This document shows positions 1 to 12,894 of a stretch of 64,000 nt of DNA, piece by piece (position 1 is the stretch's first letter; every line of letters starts with the position of its first letter). The translations under genes and the position numbers were made by a program. The DNA lies in the NCBI GenBank assembly GCA_018389105.1, contig JACATO010002451.1:506001-570000 (forward strand), read 5' to 3'. Below the pieces are notes generated by a model. It worked only from the letters and a program-made list of their open reading frames with translations, was not told where the DNA came from and searched no databases. This stretch comes from Nautilus pompilius (Eukaryota; Mollusca; Cephalopoda; Nautilida; Nautilidae).

Positions 1-3000
1 GTAAAATATCAAAGGCACTAGATGTATTTATTTATTTTTTCTATATCGTCAGAACTAATTGCATTTTTTCCAGAAAGAAAATAAAATGTTTAATAGCTAC
101 CAAATTATTTATATTCACCTTCTCTCTCCCCCACAAATGTTATGTTACTGAATTATTTACAATAATTCTACAGGTAAACCTACGGTAGCGGTCGTCATTA
201 AACGCAAGTAAATGTCGACTTTATTAATCTGTCAACATTGGGAGACTGCATCACGTGCACAGGAAGTGGAAAGTTTTGTTCTTTTAATCAATCACCTGAA
301 TGCGGAAGTGACGTAACGTCGTGGATCTGTTTCACGTTAAGTCATTTCACAGTGACGCAGTGAAACCGCCGAGCCTCGTTCCCATTGTCGACGTCACGCG
401 GAGCTTTAAATTTAAAACGACTTTAAAACCATGGAAATTTTGACAGTCGTTTCCCTTCCTGAGTTAATCTGTTCATCTTCTCCATCGATTTTGTGCACAG
501 ACGTTTCAAAGATGACGTCTCCTTAGTCAGGCTTAACTCTAGAACTCCATTAATTAGTGGGGAGGGTAACAGCAAAGCGAGCGGTAAAACAGGAAATAAT
601 ATCTGAGTAATACGAACAAGGCTCATTTCCGGGAGAACAAACCCCCGAAATAAAATATAGAACATAACCGTGTAAGTTATTCCCCCCTCATGAGAAAACT
701 CATATAAAAGATAATTAAAGAAGTAGTCAATTAATCATCATCTTTGTTAAGTGGAATGTAGATGGGGAAAGATTTTAAATACCCTAAAATTGAAACAGAT
801 GCAAAGGTTTGCTCTATAGCCCGCGAAGGGAACTATTACACTTTGTTTTAAGACTGGTAAGTTCCGATTTCCCAGAAGGAAGCGAAAGCACCCTCCCACG
901 TGTTTGTGATGAGACATGGGAGCATCAAGAAAAGAAAAAAAACAAAAGTTTATTACTATTCTCTCCTTTTCTTCTTAGCCTCATATCCTTAAACTCTTTT
1001 GTGAACTTCAAATTATGATGTTTATAACCAAGCAGACAATAAAAGAGGGGGGCTTCTGCTTGGCTTAAGGAGATGGCGGTCGTAGACGGACGTCTTATGC
1101 AAGGCTTTACTCCGAATGGCAAGGTGAGCCACCTGCGGCGATATGAGCTGTGAGCTAACCCCCCTTTTTTTTTTTTGAAATTAGATGTACGATTCTCAAC
1201 GCTATCCTAAATTAGCCGTTTTTTCCCGACTCTAAATTTTCTTCAGGCGGGCAGTTCATCTGGTCTCTCCCCGGGCAATTCGCCGACGCGCAATTCTTCC
1301 ATTCGCGGTTGAAATTACATTTTAAAGAAAGAAAAAAATGTAGAAGCGCAAATGGCTGCCCTCAGTTCATCTTCCATTAATTCTTTCACGGCCTTCACTT
1401 CTGCCCCTCCACCCTTCGTCTTCCCTCTCTCCAGCGAGCAGCGTGTTCCTACTCGCGATATATGTTTCTCTTCTGATTAAGCCTCACCCCGACTAACTGA
1501 AGGACAGCTGGCATACACGATATCAGTTCGTATCGTTTGCTCTCGAAAACGAAGAACCGCCTTTAGAAATCCAAATCCTCGGCTTATATAGAAACTTAGT
1601 TTGTCCAAGTAGCCAAACGAGTAGAATGGAAGTACTGGTAGCTGATAATTCAATGACACGACTATGAGAGGTTCTGCGTCTGACAGTAGAAAACTGTTCT
1701 TCAATGACGCAGTTTGTCATCTCGTGTTGTTCACATTTGGCGCTTTAAAAAAAAATAATAATGATGTAGAATTCCTCTCGCTGATGAAGTGTAAATTCGA
1801 CAGATAGGAAGGTCGTAATGTTGTGATCAATTTACGAACATTTTTCCTTCTGGGTATTGACGTCGGATTCCTCTCCAGTAAATCAGCCATTCATTCATGG
1901 GGTTGTATTCCCTAAACTTAAAGAATTGAAAATTCGCTGTTATATTGAGCGCTCACGAAATATTTCCTGTCTTTAATTAACGCCACGTGTAGCAGATACA
2001 GGCAAAGTTATTGGTGAATTGCTGGTTACTGGAAGAAGATGAGTTGGTTGGATAACTGAGAACGACGGAATCCAGGCAATGCCAAGTTTACCAAATGATT
2101 TCTGCCAACCGAGGCTTAATATTCTCCACTGTAGGATCGTTAGACGGACCCTCACCTGTACAAATGAGTGGAGACCTCGCAAAGGCCACGCCAAGTTTTG
2201 CTTCAGTGCATAAATCTCTGTGTTGTCTGCTACATCCCAACCAGATCGCTGAGAAATGCTTCCGAGGTTCGTATTCGAGAGCATCCGCGAAGCGTGAAAA
2301 CATTAGATCCGCTGGACTTCGAGCGGAGACGTGCGCACAACTAAGGGTCATAGTTATCAACCGGCTAAAGTGGCGCCAGGCGTCGACATAAAGTATAGCA
2401 ACAGAATTGCAAGTGAACGAACCGGATTCTTTGCTCAGTGACGATTAGACTATTCTTTTTTGTTGTTTTTTTTTTTTTTAAAAAAAGAAATCCACCGTGT
2501 TCTCGATTGAACATTAAAAAGGGACCACAGGGTAATAGGGAACATTGCGTGATTAACGGATAAAAAAGGTGACGACTTTAGAAATAGGATAATGCGTAGC
2601 TCGTTTTCACGACTGCTCCCCCCCCCCCGCGAAAATCTCGCCTTGGACGATGTTTAATTTATCTTAGCAACTCGAATAAAGAACCAAAAGACTATTTTAA
2701 ATTATCTTTGTTTATTGTTATTATTATTTTAATTTTACGTTTGACATCAGGTCTATTTATTATTAGGACGGTCCCTTTTGCTTCTTCGTGCCAGTCGTGG
2801 AAGATGTCTTATACCCCTCCTACGTCCGTGAATACTTGAATAAAAACGTTTAAGTTCATTTCCGTAGGACATCTTGATCGAGCTTAAAGCCGATAAGATC
2901 CCTTAATGTCTTTGCTTACGTTTAATGTGGCTCCGTTTGCATTGAACAGAATGAATAAGTGGACCCTTTAAAGTCTATGCCATTGGCGGCAGTCAGATTA

Positions 3001-4470
3001 ACGACAGGATAAGACGAACGTACAGCATTAAAGTAACTAACGCGGCCTTTTGACAGTTAACAAAAAAGTCGCCCCTCCCTATCTCACTTTATTTATTATT
3101 GCATTATTATTAAGTGAAATACATACAGTATTTTCTAGAATTATTTGCATAAGTTAATATAAGAAATGATGAATCGTACCTGAAGCTTAGACGCTGCACT
3201 AATCAGTTTAATTACGCTTAAACAAACAAGAAAAGGGAATTATTTCGCGTGATGCAGTAACGTTGGCCACGTATCTCCATATAAGGGGACCAGAGTCGGA
3301 GTTGGCTGAAAATTTGCCTACTACGGAATCACGTAAAAATTTAATCGGATCGCCTCTCAACCCTGATAAGTGAAGCTCTTTTCTGAGCTCTAAAGACCGG
3401 GCTATAATGTTCAGCCTACATGGCTATGCTTAAGAAGTGTACATCGCCCTTTAATTCAACATTACACCGACCTTTGGAGTTCATACTATGTCATAAACTT
3501 GGGATACGATTGTAAAATGTTTGGCTGAATTTGTCTTTTGTAGTAGCACAGAGGTGTTAGCGAATATCACGACACCGGTTCAGTATCAGGGAAATAAATT
3601 GTCAGTTGCGCTAATTCATTTGTTATATTCACCAACAGAGTTTAAGACAATCCTATTTTTATCTCCCCCTTTTTTTTTTGAAAAGAGGAAGAACGTTTTA
3701 GTTCAAGTAAATGCATCAGGGCTCTCTGTCCCCTGACATCGAAAGTCGTGACAGAGTTCATCAGGAAATCTTAAGTCGATTGGCAGCATAAAAGAGCTAA
3801 TTTTCGTTTTAGCATCGCGCAGCCCCCCACAACTCCCTGCAGTTCCACAATTAAATATTCCATTTGGAATTCAAAAATAAACATGGCAAAAAAAAAATTA
3901 CTAAGCGTATGAAACTGTCGATAATATCCACTGGTGCTTGTGTTTCCATTAAGGAGCTGCAGCATTTTAATGTCCCAGAGACACGATCCGTGCACAGCAA
4001 AAATAATCTGCAATACGCCAGTCCAAGCATCGAATATCAAACACAAATATTTTATTATTATACGGGACAGAAATCTGGAGACAGACCAAAGTTCTTCCGT
4101 TTAAACTTCAGGATTCCACAAACAGCTGCTGCTGCTGCTTTAGACAAATTCTCAACACCAGATGGCGATCAGAGAAAATTTCGAATGTCGAGCTACGGGG
4201 GAGAGCAGTCAGTCGAAGTTGGAACCAACCACCAGGACAAGAAACCACTGGACGGCAGATGGCAGCTTTTAGGTAACACACGGATAAAGAAGTTCAAAAT
4301 AACGTGAGACGATCGGCGACCAGCTAAAGACCACGGGGAAACGGCAACGTAGAGGCAAAGGACAGAAGCATAGCTAGAAGTCATCGGAATATCTTGGATG
4401 AAAACGATGGGCAGAACCGTCCAAAAAAGAAAACAGTGGTGAAATCCTTTCGTTCTACTTAGAATATAGA
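1..4470. other. Noncoding stretch, no gene recognised
   Basis: Open frames here are short and mostly overlap one another on opposite strands, as expected by chance. The longest, 147 codons at 3864-4307 on the plus strand, begins beside an A-run, contains an alanine run from a GCT repeat and resembles no family I know. Homopolymer runs occur near 1160, 2470, 2620 and 3670. A CTCF-like core, CACCAGATGGCGA, lies at 4156-4168. Confidence 0.6.
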
Positions 4471-4476
4471 GACATG

Positions 4477-4478
<2 letters not shown>

Positions 4479-4509
<31 letters not shown>
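4479..4509. repeat. (AT)n microsatellite
   Basis: About 15 uninterrupted AT dinucleotides, read directly. Simple sequence repeat with no coding role. Confidence 0.95.
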
Positions 4510-4510
<1 letters not shown>

Positions 4511-4899
4511 CTCATACAATGATGGACATGTGTTTACTGAGACAGTAAATATTCTAGTTTGGCCACTGATTGTGGAATTGTATGCAATCCAAGATTTAAA
4601 TTAACAGAATACAAAATAGTATTCCTTATAGTAAGAACCAAATTTAAGTACACAGAGGTAAGTGTATACTCTAATTCACATGATATATGCATATACAGTA
4701 CTGGAAATAATAATAGAAGCAAGGAAAAAAACTCGGTATAGCACGTGATAGGATCGTATATCGTGTACAAATGAAATGCTCCACATTACTATGTTGATAT
4801 ACTTGACCGTGACTGGTTGTCTTAGGAGCAATCGGAAAGTGCCACACGTGCAGAAGGACCATAGAAGCACAGGCAGTGACACTGTAGTGTGGTGAATTC

Positions 4900-5790
4900 G
4901 TGGTGCTTACCGAAAATTGCAACACGACGTCATGTTTCAGGAGCTGCATGCAGGACTCCGAAGAGGATGCGCGTTACTGATCTGGCTGACAATGGAGTCG
5001 GTCGAGAAAGAAGGCCAAAGTCTCAGGATATGTTCTCTAAGTGATAAACGACTGGTCAGCAAAGATCTCGCGAATGACCCAATTGCATGTACGGGATGTT
5101 ATCAATTCTTGGAGAACACTGAGGTACATATTGGGGAAAAAAGGGTGTGTGTCGGTGGATGCGTAGCTGCCCGAAAATCGTTCTGAAGAGAAAGGGACAA
5201 CCAAACGGAAAGGTTGGAATGGGCAGCAGAAATGAAGCTGTGATTACCGAACCTGGCAGAAGATCCTCTTTACTGATGGCTCCTAATTTGAACTTTTTGG
5301 CTATAATCAACGGCAGTTTGTTCCATGGCGGACCGGAGAGTTGAAAACAATAGGGTAGGACATCTACAGTGAAGCATGGCGAGGGATAGGGGTAGTAAAC
5401 CAATACAGGTGGGCGAGTGCATATCGGCCAAGTATGTCAAAGATCGAAGGTACGCCGACTGCCCACAGGTGCAGGCAGGTTTCTCAACCATTATGCCATT
5501 TCTTCACGATGATATCTCATTGAGCGCCAAATTTACAGCCATTGTGGTGAAGAACAGTCTGTAATGTAAAGAGGCTGATGGAACACTCAGGACGATGTCT
5601 TGGCCTGCGAAAAGTCCTGATATGAGCATCATTGAAGCTATCTGAGATAAATGGTTAGCGAGGGAGTCAGACGGAAACCAAACATTTCTGATGAATTGGG
5701 GAAAGTGCTACAGGATATTTGGAACAGCTACATCAAAAGATGCAATAGACAAAACAAAAACTGTGTAAATACGGAAGATATTGAATATTA
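4900..5790 (+). pseudogene. Decayed Tc1/mariner-family transposase
   Basis: This is the remains of a Tc1-like transposase, a nuclear DDE enzyme that cuts and pastes its own element at TA dinucleotides. Reading across frames, three conserved Tc1 blocks appear in the right order. Near 5203-5235 there is ERLEWAAEMKL, the block before the second strand. At about 5263-5335 there is KILFTDGS, a stop, then FELFG and later FVPWRTGE, corresponding to the usual LFSDES..F..FG...YVWR region. At about 5599-5750 there is WPAKSPDMSIIEAI, a stop, then pieces of the usual tail (KPNISDELGKVLQDIWN). The D of TDGS and the D of SPDMS match expected landmarks. Several stops and frame changes show that it is dead. 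I could not find convincing terminal inverted repeats, so the element ends are unknown. Confidence 0.8.
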
Positions 5791-5799
5791 ACTAAATGC

Positions 5800-6500
5800 C
5801 ACATTTTCTTTTTGAATCTTCCTTATTCTAAACCAAGGATTTTCCTGTAAAGAACTGATCACATAAAAATAATGATAACTATAGTAAGGCAATACTACTT
5901 GGTAGATAAACAACTAACGACGATAAGCCATTCGCCTGGATGGTTAGTTGCTCGGCTGCAGCTAACATGTAGCAGAGCAATATCCGATTAAAGAATCGGT
6001 CATTAAAGATTACTACGCAATCGTTAAGGAGATGAGAGCATTTCGCGCGGGAAAAGAATCGAACCAAACCCTTGTTTGCTCTCGTTTAAACCTAGGTAGT
6101 GATACCCGCAAATCAAGTTCGAAAGACTGTTGGAGTTGTTTGTTGAGTTTATTTTAAAAACAGGAAAAAAATTCCTGAATAACTAGATGCTCGTTGTAAT
6201 TTATAAGTCAGGGGAACAGACTCCCTTAATGACTATGTTTCGTCGTAATTAATGATTTTGGTGTTGGTGCGAGTAATATGCAAATTAAGGTGCCGGGTCA
6301 TTCTTCCTGGCTGGACAACTTGTATTCAAGACTTCGTATAATTCTCTGTTTTAATTTCTTGAGAAACAGATAAGGATTATTAAATATAACCGCGGGAAAT
6401 TGTACGCATTATTTGTTTTGTTGATTTTTGACAGTTCAGAGACTTGTTTATTACTTGGTCGCGTGTAGGCTAAGTATTTGGAAGAAAGAACCCGTAACCG
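5800..6500. other. Noncoding stretch, nothing recognised
   Basis: AT-rich sequence without a supported gene or repeat family. A GAGAGCA/TGCTCTC inverted pair surrounds a B-box-like string near 6055, but the piece does not fold as a tRNA. Confidence 0.5.
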
Positions 6501-6990
6501 GTTCTAACTAATGATAGTCTCCCCCTGACTCACGGCGGAAAGAGCGGTGGCGCTGTCTGTTTCGTCTAACCGCTCGCCGAATGTGATCTCCGTTGGCGAG
6601 CGGAGCGGGCTGCCGGCTGTTATTCCGGAGAAGAACCGCTCGCGGTTCGTTTCTCCCGGTAGGATATCTTTAAAACAACCAGCTCCACCTAAGGTGATTG
6701 TTTGCCAAACGAGAGGGTTTCTGTCACAATTAGACACCTGTGGCAGCCCTCGCTTGTTAACGCCGCCATTTTTGCGGTCGCCCGGCTCGGTTGGGTTTGC
6801 CAGCTGTTCCGCTCAATTAGCCGCCGCACACGACAGCCGGCTATTACTTACGGTAGACTGGCGGGGGGGGGGGCAGTCCCACTTCTCACCCTGAGACCGG
6901 GCTCTAGCCTTTTAACTACCGCACGCTAACAAGACTGACCATTATTGGCTTACGTGCGGTCTCCGGTCGGTGCGATCGAATTCTCTCGAA
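6500..6990. other. CpG-rich block with short perfect hairpins
   Basis: GC and CpG content rise sharply relative to the flanks. Perfect inverted pairs include CCGCTCGCC at 6570-6578 with GGCGAGCGG at 6595-6603, and GAACCGC at 6633-6639 with GCGGTTC at 6642-6648. GCCGCCATTTT near 6761 matches the YY1 core. A run of ten or more G lies near 6861. Two overlapping open frames of 75-115 codons (6547-6894 and 6702-6929) follow from the GC content and are not recognised. The block could be a promoter-type CpG island or a GC-rich repeat. Confidence 0.45.
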
Positions 6991-8215
6991 ACTTCTTTAA
7001 CTTTCCTTGCTCTTGTTTATCTTTTCTTACTTGGATAGAACTAAATTAAAGAGTTTAGCAACACAGAAGGCGACAAACTATGGACGTATGTTTCCTTTTC
7101 TCTGGAGGTACAGCAAGTATTTAGTTAGACAGACTGATCACGTTCTGAGAAGGACCTGTACGGAAGGCATACAAATAGAAACTGTTTTAACTACCTTATG
7201 CTCCGCGTAATTATCTTGTTTAGAAAGATCCTCATTAATAGATTTTGAGAACCCTAATAGGATCCAGTAAACTGACAGTTTTCATATACTCTTAAAAAGA
7301 TGTCCATCTATAACTTTTTGTTCCGTGCGCACCAGAAATATCAACACAATGGTATCACCATCACCGGAAGCAATAAACGATCTCGTTGCTTCACGGGGTG
7401 GGAGGGTTAGACGTTCGGTAAAGAGTTTACCGCCTGTATATATTAAATTGTCCTGATTGTCGGAGAAACCTTTACGCTGTGGGGAGGGACGAGCGACAAC
7501 AGCGCCGTTGTTGCTCGTGTAGGAGGTCCCGAGTTTTCCGACTAGCGTCGGAGCGACACCGGCAACGAGGTCAGGAACAAGTTATTCTCGAGGAGCGCAA
7601 GGGTTCTCGTCGGCACTGTGCTACGGAAGACGACGGGAAATGTTAACTGAAACGTCGACACTTCTAGAAATGGTCACGAAAGCCCGAACAATACCAGAAA
7701 AAGAGACTTATTCATATCGCCAAAATTACGAAGTTTTTTTTTATTCTCATTGTTGGAATATTTGCAAAACAAGAATTTATGGTTGATATCATGAATATTT
7801 TATTAAGGCTCGATGTGTTTAGGATAATTACGCATAGAAGACAGGACAAGGGTTCGCAAAGAAAAATAAAAGGAGCAATTATATTAAGAATGATCGTGAA
7901 AATGAGGTGGAGATTAATAAGATTGTCTGAAACGATTTGCTTGATGTTACACATCTTAAGCTTATTGAATTAATTATGTTTTTTTTTGTTTATCCATTAA
8001 TGAAATATTTTCTGTCGAATTACAATAATACTGTAAATAATTAACGTTAATAACAGCAGGGTCACCGGTTATTTCTACCGTAAAGTTACAGTATCCTTTA
8101 ACAATGTAGAAGTTACTTGCAGTTTGTTTTCTAGAGCTTTGGAAATGAATTCCTGAAGGGATCATTTATAGTGGAGAATTGGAATTTATTAACTAATTTT
8201 AGTCTGTTTAACCCT
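6991..8215. other. Noncoding stretch with small GC hairpins
   Basis: No gene is seen. Two hairpins lie together: GAGCGACAAC at 7491-7500 pairs with GTTGTTGCTC at 7507-7516 with one mismatch, and CCGAC at 7538-7542 pairs perfectly with GTCGG at 7547-7551. The rest is AT-rich. Confidence 0.5.
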
Positions 8216-8226
8216 AAGAGAGAAAT

Positions 8227-8577
8227 GACGTCAGTACAGAGAGAAATATATGACGTCAGTACAGAGAGAAATATATGACGTCAGTACAGAGAGAAATGTA
8301 TATGGCGTCAGTACAGAGAGAAATATATATGGCGTCAGTACAGAGAGAAATATATATGACGTCAGTACAGAGAGAAATGTATATGGCGTCAGTACAGAGA
8401 GAAATGTATATGGCGTCAGTACAGAGAGAAATATATATGACGTCAGTACAGAGAGAAATATATATGACGTCAGTACAGAGAGAAATGTATATGGCGTCAG
8501 TACAGAGAGAAATGTATATGGCGTCAGTACAGAGAGAAATATATATGACGTCAGTACAGAGAGAAATGTATATGATG
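8227..8577 (+). repeat. Minisatellite, 13 units of 25-27 bp, each with a CRE or near-CRE
   Basis: The unit is (T)GACGTCAGTACAGAGAGAAAT plus a short TA-rich spacer. By hand count there are 13 units. Seven carry the perfect palindrome TGACGTCA and six carry TGGCGTCA. The first units are 25 bp and the rest 27 bp; since 27 is a multiple of three and the unit lacks stops in two frames, long repetitive open frames arise (repeating about nine residues such as VSTERNVYG), which are not genes. The array runs straight into a GA tract. The same core recurs reversed at 12.9-13.9 kb. Confidence 0.95.
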
Positions 8578-8578
8578 T

Positions 8579-8580
8579 GT

Positions 8581-8671
<91 letters not shown>
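8579..8671. repeat. (GA)n tract
   Basis: About 90 bp of GA repeats broken by GGA interruptions, joined directly to the end of the minisatellite whose unit itself contains AGAGAGA. The tract may have grown from that unit. Confidence 0.95.
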
Positions 8672-8675
<4 letters not shown>

Positions 8676-8689
8676 TACGCTCTCATTTG

Positions 8690-10503
8690 GGGATAATGAC
8701 TAAAAAAGAAGCCAGCTACTGGCTTCGTTCACAGAGATAAGCCAAACACAGCACGGTTTATCATTTCGAAAGTATCTTCATAACCTTTATATCGCCGGCG
8801 AGTTTGGTCTTCCAAGCGAAGAAATCCCTTTTAAAAACAAAATCTGGCCTTAGCCGCCTCTCCAATGGTCGGTCAGCGGGTTACACAACGACGAGGAATC
8901 CTTTCCAGCATCAATGGTAATCAAGCAAATATCTGGCACTGATACAAAGACAAAAAAAAAAAAACTATCAGATCTGAGGCTAACGTGATTGGCCGGCCAT
9001 TCAGGTCCATTGCCGAATGCTTTAACCGAATTCTTCCGGCATACACCTAATTAAATGTTTCGCTTGTTGTTAGCCCGTCACAGTTGGTGTAGAAGTAAAT
9101 CTGGTTAACATGGATCCGTAACAGGAGAATAACAAACTCAATTATGAGCAAAGGACGGGCAGAATGATCGCCACCTCCACCGACTTCCTGTCCGGAGGAC
9201 TTGCTCTGGCGGCATTTCGGCAAATTGGCGAATCGCTTAATGAAGAAAGTCGTGATAACTCAGCACTAAACTAATTAATAAGGGATGATTTCCCCCTTTC
9301 CCAGCGCTCTCTTCTACCTCGAGAAATGAGCAGCAAAAGTCTTATACACGAATGTATTTAACCGAAATTGACTCTTTATGTGTGAGTATATTTACTGGAC
9401 GATGTCTGGTGGGCAGGCATCCTGGCTGTGAACCAGTGTCACCCTGCCAAAAACAAAGAGAACCAGGGATAGTTATTTGCCTGCATAAGCTCCCCAGAGT
9501 TATAAAACACTGCCAGAGATCTCGGGATTTCTGGTGGATCTGTGGCCAATGGCATCGACAGCGACCTAGGGAGCCTTCAACACGAACATCACGACAAGAC
9601 TGTGGCAGTACTCACCAGGTCTGCCATCTTTGTCAGGATTCTTTTGCTGACACGCACACACCCCCAACACACATACACGGTAACAAGCTAACTAACGGTC
9701 CAGAAACATTCGCACGTGTTCTCGATTTTAACCACACGGCCAAACGTTTAAATCAATTTTTGAAAAATCTCTCAGGTAACTTACTTATCTTTAACCAAAT
9801 ATATTCACTTTCACGATGACATCTTATGTCATTTAGTGTCGGGCACCGGGCTAAAACACATCCTTAATTCGTCTTTAACGAATGACGTAAACGGCCAGGA
9901 AATCAACTAAAGGATATTTACACAACATTCAGCAAGAACCGCTACGTTTAAGCGGAAGAGATCTTAAGACTCGAGGAAGTCTCGCAGGCCCTGCTCAGGC
10001 TAAGCCAAAAGTTGCTTCCCCTTGACGATTCGTTTTGACGTATCTGCCATTTGACACCGGCGCAGTTCACTCTCACCCGGGCGCTCTACCGGCAGGGAGC
10101 CGATTTGGCGTAAATCCTCTATCCGGCGATGTTTGCTGCGGCAGGATGCGAAAGCATAGCATTTATCGTCATTCGTCTAAAGGAAAGCGATTTCGACTCG
10201 ATGTACTCCAGGTGCAGCGACTGTTGTGATGTAATTTTTTTTTTCCTTCCACGGTCCGGTTCGTGAATCGAAGTTAATGACGGGATTGGAATTCCCAGTG
10301 AAAGCTTTGAACGCGACATGAATAGGACCGTAATGTGTTGCGGGAGTCAAAGCAGAGCTCCGACAGGCTTTCAGGTTAGAATGACCGGTTGTGTTAATTT
10401 CTGGTGGATAATGTAAAGCCACGAGGATGACAAAGCCTTGTGCACATTAATACGGGAGACTCTCACTCGGCCAATTGCCAGTATCGGTGCATTTAAACGA
10501 CCA

Positions 10504-10546
<43 letters not shown>

Positions 10547-12890
10547 ATGAACACTCTTTTCTATTCAGCTCAATCTCAATACGTCTGGAATGCATTTCTT
10601 GATGGAAGCAGAGAACTGTTCAAAAACGGATCTATGGTGTAGCTTCGATGACTTGGCTTGTGAATAAGCTTGTTGTTAATGTCTATGTGGTTAACGTCTG
10701 CTGTGTAATCTGGGCGGGAGTTAAGGTGTGTAGCTTAGAGCTAAGTATAGAAAGTGTTGCTCATTCCTCGACTGTTTTTCTTACCTGACGTCGGACACCT
10801 GTAAAAGTTGGCATTTATAAATACGGCAAAGATGACGCGACCGCTTATACTTTGGCTTACGTAAGGATGATTAAGAATCTTGCATAAATCCCATAATACG
10901 CGTCTTTAAAACTAAAGAAATACAGAACCCTGCCAGAGGAAAATGAGCACCGTTACGGAAAAACAGAAATATGAAATCAATACATAGTATCTTATCCACG
11001 ACCATCATAGATAGGCAGAACCGTTTGTGGCATACGCGCCTCGAGAGGTTCCGAAAGTTGTCGAATTTTTCTTCAGACCCGCAATCGATGCGGGAGGAAG
11101 TTTTATTTCACGCATTCGGCGATCAAGGTATGTGCTTAATCTGATTCGGGTCGGATTTATTCCCTAATTGGTGCTGACGTTTTTTTTCTCCTTTCTTAAA
11201 TGGGCTGGTGGTGTTTGGAGTTGCGACAACTGGCACAATCTTCCTGCAACAAATGCGTCTTGAATTCCAATTACCTTTAATTGGAAAAAAAAAAGTAGCA
11301 CGTGATGACTTTCGAAAATAGCTGTGTTGCAAAAAAAAAATAAAATTGAGACGTCCGTGGATAGACGCCGAGTCATTATTTACAGAGAATCATATTTCCG
11401 TCCATGTCATTACGGCAAAACTACTGTGTGGTACTATGCAGTGCCTGGCTGGCCTTTTCCCGAATTCATATTGGTCAATCCGACGTCGGTTGACGAAAGT
11501 GAGACTCGACAGAGAACAGAACCCACGTCCAATATTCTGTAAGTTTGTTACTATTTCATGGGGTCCATGCAAGTCTGCGCTCTACACCAGCTATCGAAAG
11601 AGCAAGTTTTTTGCGGAACAGGGTTTCAACGAGCCCAGTTTATACAAATAAAGTTGAGCTGAAGGTTGAGACATATGCAACAATCGCGATCTCTGCAAAT
11701 CTTGTGCATGGATTAGACCCCACCTGAGGAAACAAGGGCTTTCCTTGATTTGCTCTGTAACGATTGATAATCGTCCGCTGATCTTTCGTTTTTCTGACGA
11801 TGCGCCCATCCCGTCTGAGAAATCGAGATTTCGCGCTACCCGCCTTCCACTTTGACCTTGAGTCTGACCGTCCAATCAGGTGACCTCGAGTAAACGATGA
11901 CTCACCGAACGCCAAATGTACCCGGCTTCTTCAGCATCCTACCAGCTGATGTCTCATGGCACGGATATTTATAGTTGGAGCGCGGTACCATTGCTTGTTT
12001 TATTAATTTAATGGACCCTCCTTTTATTTTGGAAGGTGTCTGTAGTTATGGGTTCTACAGGGCTTCTTTATGTCGCGGAATTTCTCTATTAACCAAAAGC
12101 AATAGGCCATCATTATCTCATTCAAACGACCGTTTACCGGTGATTTGCCAACTTTTGGGCCGTCGAATGATTACCGCCCCAGCCAAGCAAGGATTTAGGT
12201 TTTACCCCTGTCGGTATTAATTCTCTTTTGCCCCTCGTCGTTTATTCGTTTCAGTCCACAAAATGTGCCCTCTGCCGTGTTTGTCCCGTTCACGCGAACA
12301 TGTGCCACCTTCTGGAGCAAACCCTGGATCTTATTCAGTCAGCCACCCCTGCTGGAATTAGTTTTAAAAAAAACCCATCAGCCCAATTTGTATGTGCCGT
12401 GAGTAAAAACGGTCCCCTTCCCTTAAGAGTGGTCAGAACCTTAGTTTTATTTTTTTTTAAATCGTTACTAAAACCCCACAAGAAGCATAGAACTTTATAA
12501 ACTTAGTTGTTATTGTTGTTTTCTTTTTAAATAGGTAAACCGTTGCGTCAGAATCGGCAGGTAATTGCTTAATATCTCATGCCAGAATCAATTTATTAAA
12601 CTCCCCAGCGACAGGGAGCGGGAAAGGTATTATTATTTATTTATTTATTTTAGTTCATTTGCTTCACAGACCCCGTTCGCTATAATTACAAAACACGCCG
12701 CAAAACCGTCTGCCTTTACTTGTGTTGGTCGCTTACGTTAAAGATAATTAGTTTAGGCGGGAGGAAATTAAGTTCTATCCTCAAATACTTGGGCTGACAT
12801 ATTTCACTGCATAAAAATGTTTCAGCAAAAGAATTGCAATCGCTCTACGCATTCTGAAGCTTTTTCCATAGTTAGTTAATTTGTCACACG
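8690..12890. other. Noncoding stretch between the two CRE arrays
   Basis: No supported gene. The longest open frame, 155 codons at 9352-9819 plus, ends in compositionally biased H/T/P residues produced by a CA-rich stretch and matches nothing I recognise. Overlapping frames on both strands at 11.1-11.9 kb and 11.97-12.5 kb look random. A GA tract is listed separately. Short A and T runs are frequent. Confidence 0.55.
10504..10548. repeat. (GA)n tract
   Basis: About 45 bp of GA repeats with a single GGA interruption, the same interruption style as the tracts at 8.6 and 18.9 kb. Confidence 0.95.
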
Positions 12891-12894
12891 TCTC

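Noticed and set aside
3864-4307. 147-codon open frame on the plus strand
   Set aside because: It has no recognised motif, begins in an A-rich tract, includes an alanine run from GCT repeats and overlaps a minus-strand frame. Chance is the simplest reading.
4690-5870. TACAGTACTGG and a reversed TACAGGAAAATCC as ends of the Tc1 copy
   Set aside because: They match for only a few bases, and no TA duplication pair with a longer inverted repeat could be found.
6030-6085. tRNA-like string with a B box GGTTCGATTC on the minus strand
   Set aside because: T-arm stems do not pair, and no A box lies at the right distance.
8250-8703. Two long overlapping open frames of a repeated nine-residue peptide
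   Set aside because: They come from a 27-bp satellite unit without stops and run on into the GA tract; no start context or codon pattern suggests a gene.
9352-9819. 155-codon open frame on the plus strand
   Set aside because: It contains a biased H/T/P segment from CA-rich DNA, and no family is recognised.
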